Source: Neisseria mucosa (lineage in GTDB: Bacteria; Pseudomonadota; Gammaproteobacteria; Burkholderiales; Neisseriaceae). From it: a stretch of 64,000 nucleotides of DNA. The stretch covers positions 1,178,001 through 1,242,000 of the forward strand of contig NZ_CP053939.1 of NCBI RefSeq assembly GCF_013267835.1, written 5' to 3'. The translations under genes were made by a program, and so were the position numbers. The notes below the pieces were generated by a model. That model did no database searches. It saw only the letters and a program-made list of their open reading frames with translations, and had not been told where the DNA came from. Below are positions 1 through 9,431 of the stretch, piece after piece; the stretch's first letter is position 1, and the number at the start of each line of letters is the position of its first letter.

Positions 1-570
1 GTCCAGCAAAAGCATATCGGGCTTGCTCAACAAGAGTTTGCACAAAGCCACACGGCGTTTTTCACCGCCGGACAAATTGCCGATTTTAGCATCCCAATCA
101 GGCAGGCGCAGCGCGTCGGCAGCGATTTCCAATTCGTGTTCCGCACCGCCACCGGTAGATGAACCAGCCGCAATAATCGCTTCCAAACGGCCTTGTTCTT
201 CCGCCAATGCGTCAAAATCCGCATCAGGATTGGCATACTCGGCATACACTTCTTCCAAGCGTTTTTGTGCAGCAGCTACTTCGCCCAAACCGCTTTCCAC
301 TTCCTCGCGCACGGTTTTCTCAGGATCAAGCTCAGGCTCTTGCGGCAGGTAGCCGATTTTAATGCCGCCCATCGGCACGGCTTCGCCCTCAAATTCTTTA
401 TCCACGCCCGCCATAATCCGCAGTACAGTAGATTTACCCGCACCGTTCAAACCGAGCAAACCGATTTTTGCACCAGGAAAGAATGAAAGGGAAATGTCTT
501 TAATAATGGTTTTTTGCGGCGGCACAACCTTGCTCACGCGCAGCATAGAATAGACGTATTGTTGGGACAT
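1..570 (-). CDS. ettA: EttA-type ABC-F translational throttle ATPase (N-terminal part only)
   Basis: Reading the minus strand from the ATG at 570 gives 190 residues before the window ends, so the gene is cut and its stop lies outside. The protein opens MSQQYVYSMLRVSK. It has a Walker A motif (GLNGAGKST, about residues 40-48), an LSGGE ABC signature and the beginning of Walker B (LLLD) at the edge. There is no membrane segment, as expected for an ABC-F protein. The family member EttA binds the ribosomal E site and slows translation when ADP is high. The first ABC domain and the arm-like insert around residues 90-140 fit EttA better than Uup, but the second ABC domain is not visible, so the subfamily call rests on the N-terminus. 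Confidence 0.88.
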   Translation of the reverse strand, partial: MSQQYVYSMLRVSKVVPPQKTIIKDISLSFFPGAKIGLLGLNGAGKSTVLRIMAGVDKEFEGEAVPMGGIKIGYLPQEPELDPEKTVREEVESGLGEVAAAQKRLEEVYAEYANPDADFDALAEEQGRLEAIIAAGSSTGGGAEHELEIAADALRLPDWDAKIGNLSGGEKRRVALCKLLLSKPDMLLLD

Positions 571-746
571 AGTTTTCTCGTTTCCGTCAAACAAATTTCA
601 GACGGCCCATTTTAACCTATTGCCCAAATACTTGCTTGTTCAAATGCCGTCTTAAAATAGAAATAAGATCAAAATATACACCGCGCCGAACCGATACCCT
701 CATTGCCCGACGGTATCAATGCCAAAGCGCAAAAAATTTGATTTAA

Positions 747-768
747 GCCAGTTTATCCTTGAACTGGC
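747..768. promoter_or_regulatory. Inverted repeat next to the maltose-operon promoter (candidate operator)
   Basis: GCCAGTT, eight bases, then AACTGGC form a perfect 7-bp inverted repeat. It ends two bases before the predicted -35 box at 770-775. Position and symmetry suit a repressor or activator site for the sugar operon. No regulator gene is adjacent, so the binding protein is unknown. Confidence 0.4.
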
Positions 769-769
769 A

Positions 770-798
770 TTGCCAATATCCGGCGCGCTTCATAAAAT
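770..798 (+). promoter_or_regulatory. Predicted sigma-70 promoter of the maltose operon
   Basis: TTGCCA (770-775), a 17-bp spacer and TAAAAT (793-798) are close to consensus. Transcription would start near 805, giving a leader of about 105 nt before the permease ATG at 911. Confidence 0.5.
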
Positions 799-910
799 GC
801 ACCTATATCCTTGAAAGTACGTACACAAAATAATAACAACAGAGAACACCACACCAAGGAACCTTTCAGATTTCTCAATAAAAATACTTTTTAAAAAAAG
901 GATTTACCTC

Positions 911-2263
911 ATGTCGGAAAATACGCAAAAAACAGCAAAACAAGGTTTGCCGTCACTGGCAAAAAGTACGATTTGGATGCTGAGCTTCGGCTATCTCGGC
1001 GTTCAGACGGCCTTTACCCTGCAAAGTTCGCAAATGAGCCGAATTTTTCAAACTTTAGGCGCTGACCCGCATAATTTGGGCTGGTTTTTCATTCTGCCCC
1101 CATTGGCCGGTATGTTGGTTCAGCCGATTGTGGGCTACTACTCAGACCGCACTTGGATGCCGCGCTTGGGCGGCCGTCGTCTGCCCTATCTGCTTTACGG
1201 CACGCTGATTGCGGTTATCGTCATGATTCTGATGCCGAACTCAGGCAGCTTCGGTTTTGGCTACGCTTCTTTGGCGGCTTTGTCGTTTGGCGCGCTGATG
1301 ATTGCGCTGTTGGACGTATCCTCCAATATGGCAATGCAGCCGTTTAAAATGATGGTCGGCGACATGGTCAACGAGGAGCAGAAAAGCTACGCCTACGGGA
1401 TTCAAAGTTTCTTAGCGAATACGGGCGCGGTTGTGGCGGCGATTCTGCCGTTTGTGTTTGCGTATATCGGTTTGGCGAACACGGCCGAAAAAGGCGTCGT
1501 GCCGCAGACCGTGGTCGTAGCATTCTATGTGGGCGCAGCCTTACTGATTATTACCAGTGCGTTCACCATCTTCAAAGTCAAAGAGTATGATCCGGAAACC
1601 TACGCCCGCTACCACGGCATCGACGTGGCTGCAAATCAGGAAAAAGCCAACTGGTTCGAACTCTTAAAAACCGCACCTAAAGCGTTTTGGACGGTGACTT
1701 TGGTACAATTCTTCTGTTGGTTCGCCTTCCAATATATGTGGACTTACTCGGCAGGTGCGATTGCAGAAAACGTTTGGCAGACAACCGATGCCTCCTCCGT
1801 AGGCTACCAAGAAGCAGGCAACTGGTACGGCGTTTTGGCGGCGGTACAATCCATTGCTGCCGTCATCTGTTCGTTTATTCTGGCAAAAGTACCGAATAAA
1901 TACCATAAAGCTGGTTATTTCGGTTGCTTGGCTTTGGGTGCGCTCGGTTTCTTCTCCGTTTTCTTCATCAGCAATCAATACGCGCTGGTGTTGTCTTATA
2001 CCTTAATCGGTATTGCGTGGGCCGGTATCATTACCTATCCTTTGACGATTGTAACCAATGCCCTCTCCGGCAAACACATGGGTACTTATTTGGGTCTGTT
2101 TAACGGCTCTATCTGTATGCCTCAGATCGTCGCCTCCCTGCTGAGCTTTATCCTCTTCCCTATGCTGGGCAGCCATCAAGCAACCATGTTCTTGGTTGCA
2201 GGCGCGGTATTGCTGCTGGGAGCCTTCTCAGTATGTCTGATTAAAGAGACCTACGGCGAATAA
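911..2263 (+). CDS. MFS sugar (probably maltose) permease
   Basis: This 450-residue protein has about 12 hydrophobic segments and an MFS loop motif between the second and third helices (GYYSDRTWMPRLGGRRLPY, about residues 75-95), of the kind seen in SLC45-like sugar porters. It is the first gene of a three-gene unit with maltose phosphorylase and beta-phosphoglucomutase, so imported maltose or a related alpha-glucoside is the likely substrate; that is inference from context. The start is preceded by an AAAAAAGGA stretch as ribosome binding site. A DUS lies inside the coding region near 1003-1014 and is read as QTAF. No signal peptide or fusion is seen. Confidence 0.85.
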   Translation: MSENTQKTAKQGLPSLAKSTIWMLSFGYLGVQTAFTLQSSQMSRIFQTLGADPHNLGWFFILPPLAGMLVQPIVGYYSDRTWMPRLGGRRLPYLLYGTLIAVIVMILMPNSGSFGFGYASLAALSFGALMIALLDVSSNMAMQPFKMMVGDMVNEEQKSYAYGIQSFLANTGAVVAAILPFVFAYIGLANTAEKGVVPQTVVVAFYVGAALLIITSAFTIFKVKEYDPETYARYHGIDVAANQEKANWFELLKTAPKAFWTVTLVQFFCWFAFQYMWTYSAGAIAENVWQTTDASSVGYQEAGNWYGVLAAVQSIAAVICSFILAKVPNKYHKAGYFGCLALGALGFFSVFFISNQYALVLSYTLIGIAWAGIITYPLTIVTNALSGKHMGTYLGLFNGSICMPQIVASLLSFILFPMLGSHQATMFLVAGAVLLLGAFSVCLIKETYGE

Positions 2264-2277
2264 TCCATCAATACCAT

Positions 2278-2305
2278 CGGCAAAGGCCGTCTGAAACCTT
2301 TGCCG
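2278..2305 (+). repeat. Stem-loop built around a single DUS between permease and mapA
   Basis: CGGCAAAGG and CCTTTGCCG form a perfect 9-bp stem whose loop carries the DUS core. No T-run follows, so it is more likely an mRNA-processing or stability element than a strong terminator within the operon. Confidence 0.45.
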
Positions 2306-2337
2306 AACTTACAATTTTAATAACAGGAGCTTCATAA

Positions 2338-4596
2338 ATGTATACAAGAATCATGGAAATCAGCCCTTGGACGCTGCGTTCGGCAAAACTGGAAAAAGAA
2401 CACAAACGGCTGCAAGAGAGCCTGACCAGCTTGGGCAACGGCTATATGGGTATGCGCGGCAACTTTGAAGAAACCTATTCCGCCGACAGTCACTTGGGTA
2501 CCTACATCGCCGGCGTGTGGTTCCCCGACAAAACCCGCGTCGGCTGGTGGAAAAACGGCTATCCTAAATATTTCGGCAAAGCCATCAATGCGCTCAATTT
2601 CAGCAAAGTCAAAATCTTTGTCGATGGTCAAGAAGTGGACTTGGCGAAAAACGACGTTGCCGGCTTCTCCGTCGAACTCGATATGCAGCACGGCGTGTTG
2701 CTCCGCTCGTTCACCGTATTCGGCGTGCGTTTCGATGTGTGCAAATTCCTGTCCGTCGCGCAAAAAGAGCTGGCTCTCATCCGCTGGAAAGCCGTATCCG
2801 TTGACGACAAAACCCACCAAGTCCGCATTGATTCCATCATCGATGCCGACGTGAAAAACGAAGACTCCAACTACGAAGAAAAATTCTGGCAGGTATTGGA
2901 CAAAGGAGTTTCAGACGACCGCTCCTACATTGCCACCCAAACCGTTGCCAACCCTTTCGGCGTAGAACAATTCATCGTCAACGCCGAGCAAACCTTCGCC
3001 GGCAGCTTCAAAGCCCTCGGCGGCAGCCAAACCGACTGGCAGGTCTCTAATTCTTTCCAAGCCGAAGTCGGCGGCACGCCCGAAACTTTTGAAAAACGCG
3101 TGATTGTTACCACCAGCCGCGATTATCAGGGCTTGGAAGCCGTGAAAGCCGCAGGTCGTGCCTTGTCGGAAAAAATCGCAGGCGTTGCGTTTGAAACCTT
3201 ACTGGACGCGCACAAAGCAGGCTGGCTGCATCGTTGGGAAATTGCCGACGTGGTCATCGAAGGCAGCGACGAAGCGCAACAAGGCATCCGTTTCAACCTG
3301 TTCCAACTGTTCTCCACCTACTACGGCGAAGACGCGCGCCTGAACATTGGCCCCAAAGGCTTTACCGGCGAAAAATACGGCGGCGCGACCTATTGGGATA
3401 CCGAAGCCTACGCCGTACCGCTCTACCTCGCACTGGCAGAACCTGAAGTTACCCGCAACCTGCTGCAATACCGCCGCAACCAACTGCCGCAGGCGCAACA
3501 CAACGCGCGCGAACAGGGCTTGGCGGGCGCACTCTATCCGATGGTGACTTTTACGGGCATCGAGTGCCACAACGAATGGGAAATCACCTTCGAGGAAATC
3601 CACCGCAACGGCGCAATTCCTTACGCCATCTACAACTACACCAACTACACCGGCGATGAAAGCTATCTTGCCAAAGAAGGCTTGGAAGTCTTGGTCGAAG
3701 TGTCCCGCTTCTGGGCAGACCGCGTCCATTTCTCCAAACGCAACGGCAAATACATGATTCACGGCGTAACCGGCCCGAACGAATACGAAAACAACATCAA
3801 CAACAACTGGTACACCAACACCCTCGCCGCATGGGTATTGGACTACACCCGCGAAGCCTTGGCGAAATATCCGCGCCCCGATTTGAACGTGAGTGCCGCC
3901 GAGTTGGAAAAATGGGCGGACATCAGCGCGAATATGTACCGTCCGCATGACGAAGAACTCGGCGTATTCGTCCAACACGACGGCTTCCTCGACAAAGACA
4001 TCCGCCCCGTGTCCGCGCTTTCGCCCGACGATTTGCCGCTCAACCAGAAATGGTCGTGGGACAAAATCCTGCGTTCGCCCTTCATCAAACAGGCAGACGT
4101 ATTGCAAGGCATCTACTTCTTCGGCGACCGTTTCAATATCGACGAAAAACGCCGTAACTTCGACTTCTACGAACCGATGACCGTGCATGAAAGCTCGCTG
4201 TCGCCTTGTATCCACGCCATCCTTGCCGCCGAACTGGGCAAAGAAGAAAAAGCCGTGGAAATGTACCAACGCACCGCCCGCCTAGACTTGGACAACTACA
4301 ACAACGACACCGAAGACGGCCTGCACATCACCTCCATGACCGGCTCGTGGCTCGCCATCGTCCAAGGTTTCGCCCAAATGAAAACCTGGGGCGGCAAACT
4401 CAGCTTTTCACCGTTCCTGCCGAGCGCATGGACAGGCTACGCCTTCCATATCAACTACCGCGGCCGTCTGATTAAAGTCGCCGTCGGCAAAGAAAACGTC
4501 GTCTTCACCCTGCTCAAAGGCGAACCGCTCGATTTGCAGGTGTATGGCAAAGACATCACGCTCAACGGCAGCCACACTGCCGCGTTGGAAAAATAA
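2338..4596 (+). CDS. mapA: Maltose phosphorylase (glycoside hydrolase family 65)
   Basis: This 752-residue GH65 protein splits maltose with phosphate into glucose and beta-glucose 1-phosphate in the cytoplasm. The family's catalytic acid lies in the motif GPNEYENN, here at residues 479-486, making Glu482 the expected proton donor. Upstream is the family block [15 protein letters not shown]. The length matches bacterial maltose phosphorylases (about 750-770). The start is preceded by AACAGGAGCTTCATAA, giving a good ribosome binding site. The next gene, pgmB, begins 12 bp after the stop and uses the product of this enzyme. Trehalose or kojibiose phosphorylase is the alternative within GH65, but the permease-mapA-pgmB context favours maltose. 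Confidence 0.93.
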   Translation: MYTRIMEISPWTLRSAKLEKEHKRLQESLTSLGNGYMGMRGNFEETYSADSHLGTYIAGVWFPDKTRVGWWKNGYPKYFGKAINALNFSKVKIFVDGQEVDLAKNDVAGFSVELDMQHGVLLRSFTVFGVRFDVCKFLSVAQKELALIRWKAVSVDDKTHQVRIDSIIDADVKNEDSNYEEKFWQVLDKGVSDDRSYIATQTVANPFGVEQFIVNAEQTFAGSFKALGGSQTDWQVSNSFQAEVGGTPETFEKRVIVTTSRDYQGLEAVKAAGRALSEKIAGVAFETLLDAHKAGWLHRWEIADVVIEGSDEAQQGIRFNLFQLFSTYYGEDARLNIGPKGFTGEKYGGATYWDTEAYAVPLYLALAEPEVTRNLLQYRRNQLPQAQHNAREQGLAGALYPMVTFTGIECHNEWEITFEEIHRNGAIPYAIYNYTNYTGDESYLAKEGLEVLVEVSRFWADRVHFSKRNGKYMIHGVTGPNEYENNINNNWYTNTLAAWVLDYTREALAKYPRPDLNVSAAELEKWADISANMYRPHDEELGVFVQHDGFLDKDIRPVSALSPDDLPLNQKWSWDKILRSPFIKQADVLQGIYFFGDRFNIDEKRRNFDFYEPMTVHESSLSPCIHAILAAELGKEEKAVEMYQRTARLDLDNYNNDTEDGLHITSMTGSWLAIVQGFAQMKTWGGKLSFSPFLPSAWTGYAFHINYRGRLIKVAVGKENVVFTLLKGEPLDLQVYGKDITLNGSHTAALEK

Positions 4597-4608
4597 GGAG
4601 GGCGCAAA

Positions 4609-5274
4609 ATGACTTTCACCGCAGTGCTCTTTGACCTCGACGGCGTCATCACCGACACCGCCGAATACCACTACCGCGCATGGAAAAAGCTCGCCGAAGA
4701 ACTGGGTATCAGCATCGACCGCAAGTTTAACGAGCAGCTCAAAGGCGTGTCACGCGACGATTCGCTCAAACGCATCCTCGCGCACGGCGGCAAAACCGTC
4801 AGCGAAGCCGAGTTCGCCGAACTGACCCGCCGTAAAAACGACAACTACGTCGAGATGATTCAGGCAGTCAAACCCGAAGACGTGTATCCCGGCATTTTGC
4901 CCCTGCTGGAAACATTGAAAGCAAACGGCAAAAAAATCGCCCTCGCGTCCGCCAGTAAAAACGGCCCATTCCTGCTCGAACGCATGGGGTTGACCCACTT
5001 CTTCGACGCCATTGCCGACCCTGCCGCCGTCGCACATTCCAAACCCGCCCCCGACATCTTCCTCGCCGCCGCCGAGGGCGTGGGCGCGGACATCCGCCGC
5101 TGCATCGGCATCGAAGACGCAGCAGCCGGCGTCGCCGCCATCAAAGCCGCCGGCTCCTTGCCCATCGGCGTGGGCAAAGCTGAAGACTTGGGCAGCGACA
5201 TCGCGCTGGTGTCCGGCACCTCAGAGCTGACCTACACCTACCTGCAAACCGTGTGGGAACAGTCGGGCAGATAA
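4609..5274 (+). CDS. pgmB: Beta-phosphoglucomutase
   Basis: This 221-residue HAD-superfamily enzyme converts beta-glucose 1-phosphate to glucose 6-phosphate, feeding the mapA product into central metabolism. Motif I is [10 protein letters not shown] near the N-terminus, with Asp9 as nucleophile and Asp11 as acid/base. The cap domain follows, and later motifs include ASASKNG and [16 protein letters not shown]. The ATG is preceded by AATAAGGAGGGCGCAAA, a strong ribosome binding site, 12 bp after mapA. It ends the operon: a terminator-like stem follows at 5290. Confidence 0.94.
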   Translation: MTFTAVLFDLDGVITDTAEYHYRAWKKLAEELGISIDRKFNEQLKGVSRDDSLKRILAHGGKTVSEAEFAELTRRKNDNYVEMIQAVKPEDVYPGILPLLETLKANGKKIALASASKNGPFLLERMGLTHFFDAIADPAAVAHSKPAPDIFLAAAEGVGADIRRCIGIEDAAAGVAAIKAAGSLPIGVGKAEDLGSDIALVSGTSELTYTYLQTVWEQSGR

Positions 5275-5289
5275 AATATTAAGGAAGTA

Positions 5290-5323
5290 AAAGGCCGTCT
5301 GAAAAACATTCCAGACGGCCTTT
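5290..5323 (+). terminator. DUS-based terminator after pgmB
   Basis: AAAGGCCGTCTG and CAGACGGCCTTT form a perfect 12-bp stem with a 10-base loop, followed by a T-rich stretch. Between here and the nadB stop at 5436 nothing else is recognisable. Confidence 0.8.
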
Positions 5324-5435
5324 CTGCTTTTAAAACAGAGTGATAACCCAACTTACGCAACCATAAAGACTGAATACCAACTTTTCAACCATGCTATTCA
5401 AATTTATTTGAACGATTTTTACTGGCCAGCCAACC

Positions 5436-6944
5436 TTAACAATCACTATTAAAATGCGCGCCGATGTTTTGCCGTCTAGCGTATGCGGCTTGGGCGACGG
5501 CGAGGCTGCATTCGAGTAGGTTGCGGTTTTCGTATTCGGACGCGGTGTGCGGTTCGGTTTGGTTTTGCTTCCAAAGCTGCAGTTGGGCGATGGCGCGGCG
5601 CAGGCTGGTATCGTTGCGAAGGATGCCCAGATGGCGTTGGTTGAACGCTTGCAGGACGGGGCGGCTGAATGTGTTTTGGAGGTCGTCTGAAAAGATGCCT
5701 GCTTCGGCGGTGGGGTTTTCAGACGACCTTTTGGACGGTACGTTTTGGAACGCTTGTCCGTCCGCGATGGTTTGGGCGGCAAGTCTGGCGGTCACGACGC
5801 ATTCGAGCAGGGAGTTGCTGGCGAGGCGGTTGGCTCCGTGCAATCCTGTGCAGGCGGTTTCACCTAAGGCGTAGAGCTGCGGCAGGGAGGTTCTGCCGCC
5901 GGGGTCGGTTTGGATGCCGCCGCAGGTATAGTGTTGCACGGGGCGGACGGGGATGGCTTGGCGCGTGATGTCCAGGCCGCATTGGGACAGACAGTACCGA
6001 TGGATGGATGGGAAATGCTGACGGACAAACGCTGCGGGTTGATGGCTGATGTCGAGTGAGACGAAGTCTTGAGTTTGCTTGGCGATTTCGGCGGCGATGG
6101 CACGGGCAACGATGTCGCGCGGCGCAAGTTCGGCGCGGCGGTCGTAATGCGGCATAAACCGTTCGCCCGATTGGTTGGTCAGGATGCCGCCTTCGCCACG
6201 CACAGCTTCGGAAATCAGGAAGGTGCGACCGTTTTCAGACGGCCTTGCCAAGCCTGTAGGGTGGAATTGGATAAATTCGAGGTTTTCCACTGAGCAGCCT
6301 GCGCGTATCGCCATGGCGATGGCGTCGCCCGTGCATTCGGGCGGCGTAGTGGTGGCGGCGTAAATCTGTCCCAAGCCGCCGCCTGCGAGTACGGTATGGC
6401 GGGCGCGGATGCGGTAGGTTTCTTGCGTTCGGCGGTCGAGGACGGTCAGTCCGCATGCCGCGCCTGATTCGGTTTGAACGTCCAACGCCATCTGCCGCTC
6501 GCAAACGCGGATGTTCGGGCGGCGGCGTATTTGGGCAATCAGGCTCTGCATGACGGCTTCGCCCGTGTAGTCGGCGACGTGGGCGATTCGGCGGCAGGTA
6601 TGCCCGCCTTCGCGCGTCAGGTGCAGGCCGTTATTATTTTGGTCGAACGCCACGCCCTGCGCCAGCAGCCATTCGATTGCCGGTTTGCCCTGCGACAGGA
6701 TGGTGCGAACGGCGGCTTCGTCGCACAAACCCGCGCCCGCTTCCAAGGTATCGGCAACGTGTTTTTCGATGTCGTCCTCTGCCGACCACGCCGCCGCAAT
6801 CCCGCCTTGCGCATGGCGGCTGGCGGTGTCGTCCAGCCTGTTTTTGCACAAAATGACGATGCGGAACGATTCAGGCAGCGACAGGGCGAGCGTCAGCGCC
6901 GCCAACCCGTTTCCGGCAATCAATACGTCGCAATCGGTTTGCAT
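5436..6944 (-). CDS. nadB: L-aspartate oxidase
   Basis: This 502-residue flavoprotein oxidises L-aspartate to iminoaspartate, the first step of de novo NAD synthesis. The N-terminus has a dinucleotide-binding motif ([13 protein letters not shown], about residues 9-21), followed by the FAD-contact block [11 protein letters not shown] and the substrate-region motif FHPTGLARP. Length is slightly below E. coli NadB (540). It lies 51 bp downstream of nadA and is probably co-transcribed. Two AGGTCGTCTGAA words (5680-5691, and inverted at 5718-5729) and one normal DUS (about 6234-6245) lie within the coding region. Confidence 0.95.
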   Translation of the reverse strand: MQTDCDVLIAGNGLAALTLALSLPESFRIVILCKNRLDDTASRHAQGGIAAAWSAEDDIEKHVADTLEAGAGLCDEAAVRTILSQGKPAIEWLLAQGVAFDQNNNGLHLTREGGHTCRRIAHVADYTGEAVMQSLIAQIRRRPNIRVCERQMALDVQTESGAACGLTVLDRRTQETYRIRARHTVLAGGGLGQIYAATTTPPECTGDAIAMAIRAGCSVENLEFIQFHPTGLARPSENGRTFLISEAVRGEGGILTNQSGERFMPHYDRRAELAPRDIVARAIAAEIAKQTQDFVSLDISHQPAAFVRQHFPSIHRYCLSQCGLDITRQAIPVRPVQHYTCGGIQTDPGGRTSLPQLYALGETACTGLHGANRLASNSLLECVVTARLAAQTIADGQAFQNVPSKRSSENPTAEAGIFSDDLQNTFSRPVLQAFNQRHLGILRNDTSLRRAIAQLQLWKQNQTEPHTASEYENRNLLECSLAVAQAAYARRQNIGAHFNSDC

Positions 6945-6995
6945 GGTGTTGTCCTTGTTTGAGAGGTCGTCTGAAACGGCAATATGGACGGCAAA

Positions 6996-8108
6996 TCAGG
7001 CGGGCCCCATGCCGTTGAACACATCTTTTTTCTTCAGTCCTGCCGCGAAGTCGAGCATACGTTGCAAAGGCAGTTTGGCGGCTTCGCCCAGCTTTCTGTC
7101 CAACAGGATTTCGTTGTGCCCGCTTGTCAGGGCGTGTTTGATGCCGCCCAGCGAATTCATTGCCATCCACGGGCAGAACGCGCAGCTTTTGCAGCTTCCG
7201 CCGTTGCCCGCCGTCGGGGCTGCGATAAATTCTTTGTCGGGCGCCTGCTTTTGCATTTCGTGCAGGATGCCCAAGTCAGTTGCCACGATGAATTTTTTTT
7301 CAGGGCGCGATACGGCGGCTTTGAGTAGTTTGCTGGTCGAGCCGACCACGTCGCCCAGTTCGATGACGCTTTGCGGCGATTCGGGATGAACCAGCACCAC
7401 CGCGTCGGGGTGTTCCGCCTTCAACGCCGCCAATTCCTGCCCTTTGAATTCGTTATGGACGATGCACGAACCCTGCCACAGCAGCATATCCGCGCCCGTT
7501 TCGCGGCGGATGTAGTCGCCGAGGTGGCGGTCGGGTCCCCAAATCAACTTCTCGCCGCGCGATTTCAAATACGACACGATTTCCAACGCCACCGAAGACG
7601 TGACCACCCAGTCGGCACGCGCTTTCACGGCGGCGGAAGTGTTGGCGTACACCACCACCGTGCGGTCGGGGTGTTGGTCGCAAAACGCTGAAAACGCCTC
7701 TTCCGGGCAACCCAAATCCAAAGAACATTCTGCTTCCAAATCAGGCATCAGCACTGTTTTTTCAGGGCAGAGGATTTTCGCGCTCTCGCCCATGAAGCGC
7801 ACACCCGCCACCACCAATGTATCGGCTTCGTGTTCCGCACCGAAACGCGCCATCTCCAGCGAATCGCCCACGCATCCGCCCGTTTCCAAAGCCAAATCCT
7901 GAATCAGCGGATCAACGTAATAATGCGCCACCAAGACCGCGTTTTTCTCCTTCAACAAAGCCTTGATTTCATCTTTCAGACGGCCTGCCGTCTCGCGGTC
8001 GGGCGTGTCGGCAACCTTAGCCCACGCCTGACGGATTTGGCAGGCAGAAGTCGGCGTCTGGATAAGGGGCATATCGTAATCGAACGAGCGGCGGGCGGCG
8101 GTTTGCAT
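6996..8108 (-). CDS. nadA: Quinolinate synthase (4Fe-4S)
   Basis: It condenses iminoaspartate with dihydroxyacetone phosphate to quinolinate. The reading frame opens further upstream, but the ATG at 8108 is preceded by AAGGAAACATC, which gives a proper ribosome binding site and a 370-residue protein, so I place the start there. Cluster cysteines expected for the family are visible in CVGDSLEM and in the C-terminal [10 protein letters not shown] block. The MANT.. signature is replaced by [10 protein letters not shown], normal for the family. It is first gene of nadA-nadB and is divergent from the NrtR-type regulator, with a strong palindrome in the shared upstream region. Confidence 0.95.
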   Translation of the reverse strand: MQTAARRSFDYDMPLIQTPTSACQIRQAWAKVADTPDRETAGRLKDEIKALLKEKNAVLVAHYYVDPLIQDLALETGGCVGDSLEMARFGAEHEADTLVVAGVRFMGESAKILCPEKTVLMPDLEAECSLDLGCPEEAFSAFCDQHPDRTVVVYANTSAAVKARADWVVTSSVALEIVSYLKSRGEKLIWGPDRHLGDYIRRETGADMLLWQGSCIVHNEFKGQELAALKAEHPDAVVLVHPESPQSVIELGDVVGSTSKLLKAAVSRPEKKFIVATDLGILHEMQKQAPDKEFIAAPTAGNGGSCKSCAFCPWMAMNSLGGIKHALTSGHNEILLDRKLGEAAKLPLQRMLDFAAGLKKKDVFNGMGPA

Positions 8109-8174
8109 GATGTTTCCTTGTGGCTGTTTTTCAGACGGCATAAAGGTTTGCCGTCTATGTTTCAAATAGTTTTT

Positions 8175-8201
8175 ATATTATGCTCAACTTGAGTATAATA
8201 T
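8175..8201. promoter_or_regulatory. 27-bp palindrome, predicted NrtR operator
   Basis: The two halves ATATTATGCTCAA and TTGAGTATAATAT flank a single central C at 8188; 12 of 13 pairs match, the exception being 8182/8194. It lies between divergent nadA and the NrtR-like gene. NrtR regulators are known to bind palindromes upstream of NAD genes, so this is the natural operator for both directions. The arms contain TATAAT-like words, so it may also overlap a promoter. Confidence 0.7.
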
Positions 8202-8263
8202 GCAAGGTCGTCTGAAAACCGCTTTGGTTTACAATAAGGTTTTCTCTTGAATGAAAGCCACGC

Positions 8264-9202
8264 ATGGATGCCTATCCTGAAACAGCAGCCAATACGCAAA
8301 GTATCGTCGAGCTGGTTCCTGTACTGATCGCCATTACAAACAGCAGCTTGAGGGTTTTGACCGTCGCCCAAGGAGCGCTGCTGCCCAACGGCCTGCTTGC
8401 ACCGCTTCGCCACTCTCTGCAGGCAGGGGTCAGGATGTGGGTCGCCAAGCAGACATCTCAGCCCATGGGTTATGTAGAACAGCTTTACACCTTTGTCGAT
8501 ACGCGCCGTCAAAACGAGCAAGGCCTGCCTGTCTTGTACGTCAGCTATCTGGGGCTGGTGCGCGAGGCCGCCGACAGCATCCTGCACCCGGATGCGAAAT
8601 GGCAGGACTGCTACGGCTATTTCCCGTGGGAAGATTTGCGCACCGACGGCGGGCAGCGCGACGCCATCGTCAGCCGCCTGCGCATTTGGGCAAACTCGGC
8701 GGACACGGAGGAAGTGCGCCAAAAGCGGCTCAAGCGCATTCATTTGTGTTGGGGGGTCGAGCCGGAAAACTGGTCGGAAGAATACGTTTTGCAACGCTAT
8801 GAAATGCTGTATGAAAGCGGCCTGATAGCGGAAGCCGCCGAGCCGCAGGCAAACTTCGACTTCGCGCTCACGGGGCAGCCCATGTGCCACGACTACCGCC
8901 GCGTGTTGGCAACCGCCCTGTCCCGCCTGCGCGCCAAAATCAAATACCGCCCCGTGATTTTCGAACTGATGCCGCCCGAATTCACGCTGCTGCAACTACA
9001 AAACAGCGTCGAAGCCATCAGCGGCAGATTGCTGCACAAGCAAAACTTCCGCCGCCAGATTCAGCAGCAAAACCTCATCGAGCCGTCGGATACCGGCGTA
9101 TCGGGCAGCAAAGGCCGTCCCGCGCAGCTTTACCGCTTCCGCGACGACGTCCTGCCCGACAGGTTGATTTCGGACATCGGACTGCCGCTGGGCAGCCGTT
9201 AG
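8264..9202 (+). CDS. nrtR: NrtR-type Nudix-related transcriptional regulator of NAD synthesis
   Basis: This 312-residue protein matches the architecture of the NrtR/COG4111 family: an N-terminal Nudix-like domain and a C-terminal winged helix. The Nudix region (about residues 20-160) lacks an intact GX5EX7REUXEEXGU box, so it probably senses ADP-ribose or a similar ligand rather than hydrolysing it. The C-terminus has the family-typical SKGRPAQLYRF (about residues 284-294). It is divergent from nadA-nadB and upstream of nadC, and a 27-bp palindrome lies just before it. The likely role is repression of NAD synthesis when the NAD pool is sufficient. Family assignment is by motif and context only. 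Confidence 0.75.
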   Translation: MDAYPETAANTQSIVELVPVLIAITNSSLRVLTVAQGALLPNGLLAPLRHSLQAGVRMWVAKQTSQPMGYVEQLYTFVDTRRQNEQGLPVLYVSYLGLVREAADSILHPDAKWQDCYGYFPWEDLRTDGGQRDAIVSRLRIWANSADTEEVRQKRLKRIHLCWGVEPENWSEEYVLQRYEMLYESGLIAEAAEPQANFDFALTGQPMCHDYRRVLATALSRLRAKIKYRPVIFELMPPEFTLLQLQNSVEAISGRLLHKQNFRRQIQQQNLIEPSDTGVSGSKGRPAQLYRFRDDVLPDRLISDIGLPLGSR

Positions 9203-9219
9203 CCCGTTTTCAGACGGCC

Positions 9220-9375
9220 TATAGTGGATTAACAAAAATCAGGACAAGACGACGAAGCCGCAGACAGTACAGATAGTACGGAACCGATTCACTTGGTGCT
9301 TCAGCACCTTAGAGAATCGTTCTCTTTGAGCTAAGGCGAGGCAACGCCGTACTGGTTTAAATTTAATCCACTATA
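9220..9375. mobile_element. Correia repeat enclosed element (full-length, 156 bp)
   Basis: The left end TATAGTGGATTAACAAAAAT and the right end TTTAAATTTAATCCACTATA are the inverted ends typical of Neisseria Correia elements. The interior, including TCAGCACCTTAGAGAATCG, is the normal core, and 156 bp is the full-length class that carries the IHF-site region. The left end directly abuts a DUS (about 9210-9219). It sits between nrtR and nadC. Such elements can carry promoters or RNase III sites, so it may influence nadC expression; that is inference. Confidence 0.93.
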
Positions 9376-9431
9376 AAATGAAGTTTTACCCCATCGGTGC
9401 AACACCAATATTTTTCAACAAAGGAAACCCC

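Larger units (their letters stand above)
571..910. other. Intergenic region between ettA and the maltose operon
   Basis: This 340-bp divergent gap contains no convincing gene. It holds a lone DUS (TTCAGACGGC near 600), a near-DUS word (ATGCCGTCTTAA near 644), and the inverted repeat and sigma-70-like promoter listed separately, followed by an A-rich leader up to the permease start codon. Confidence 0.6.

Noticed and set aside
3199..4269. 356-residue open frame on the minus strand inside mapA
   Set aside because: It is fully antisense to a well-supported GH65 gene, has no RBS or recognisable motif, and follows from the high GC third positions of mapA.
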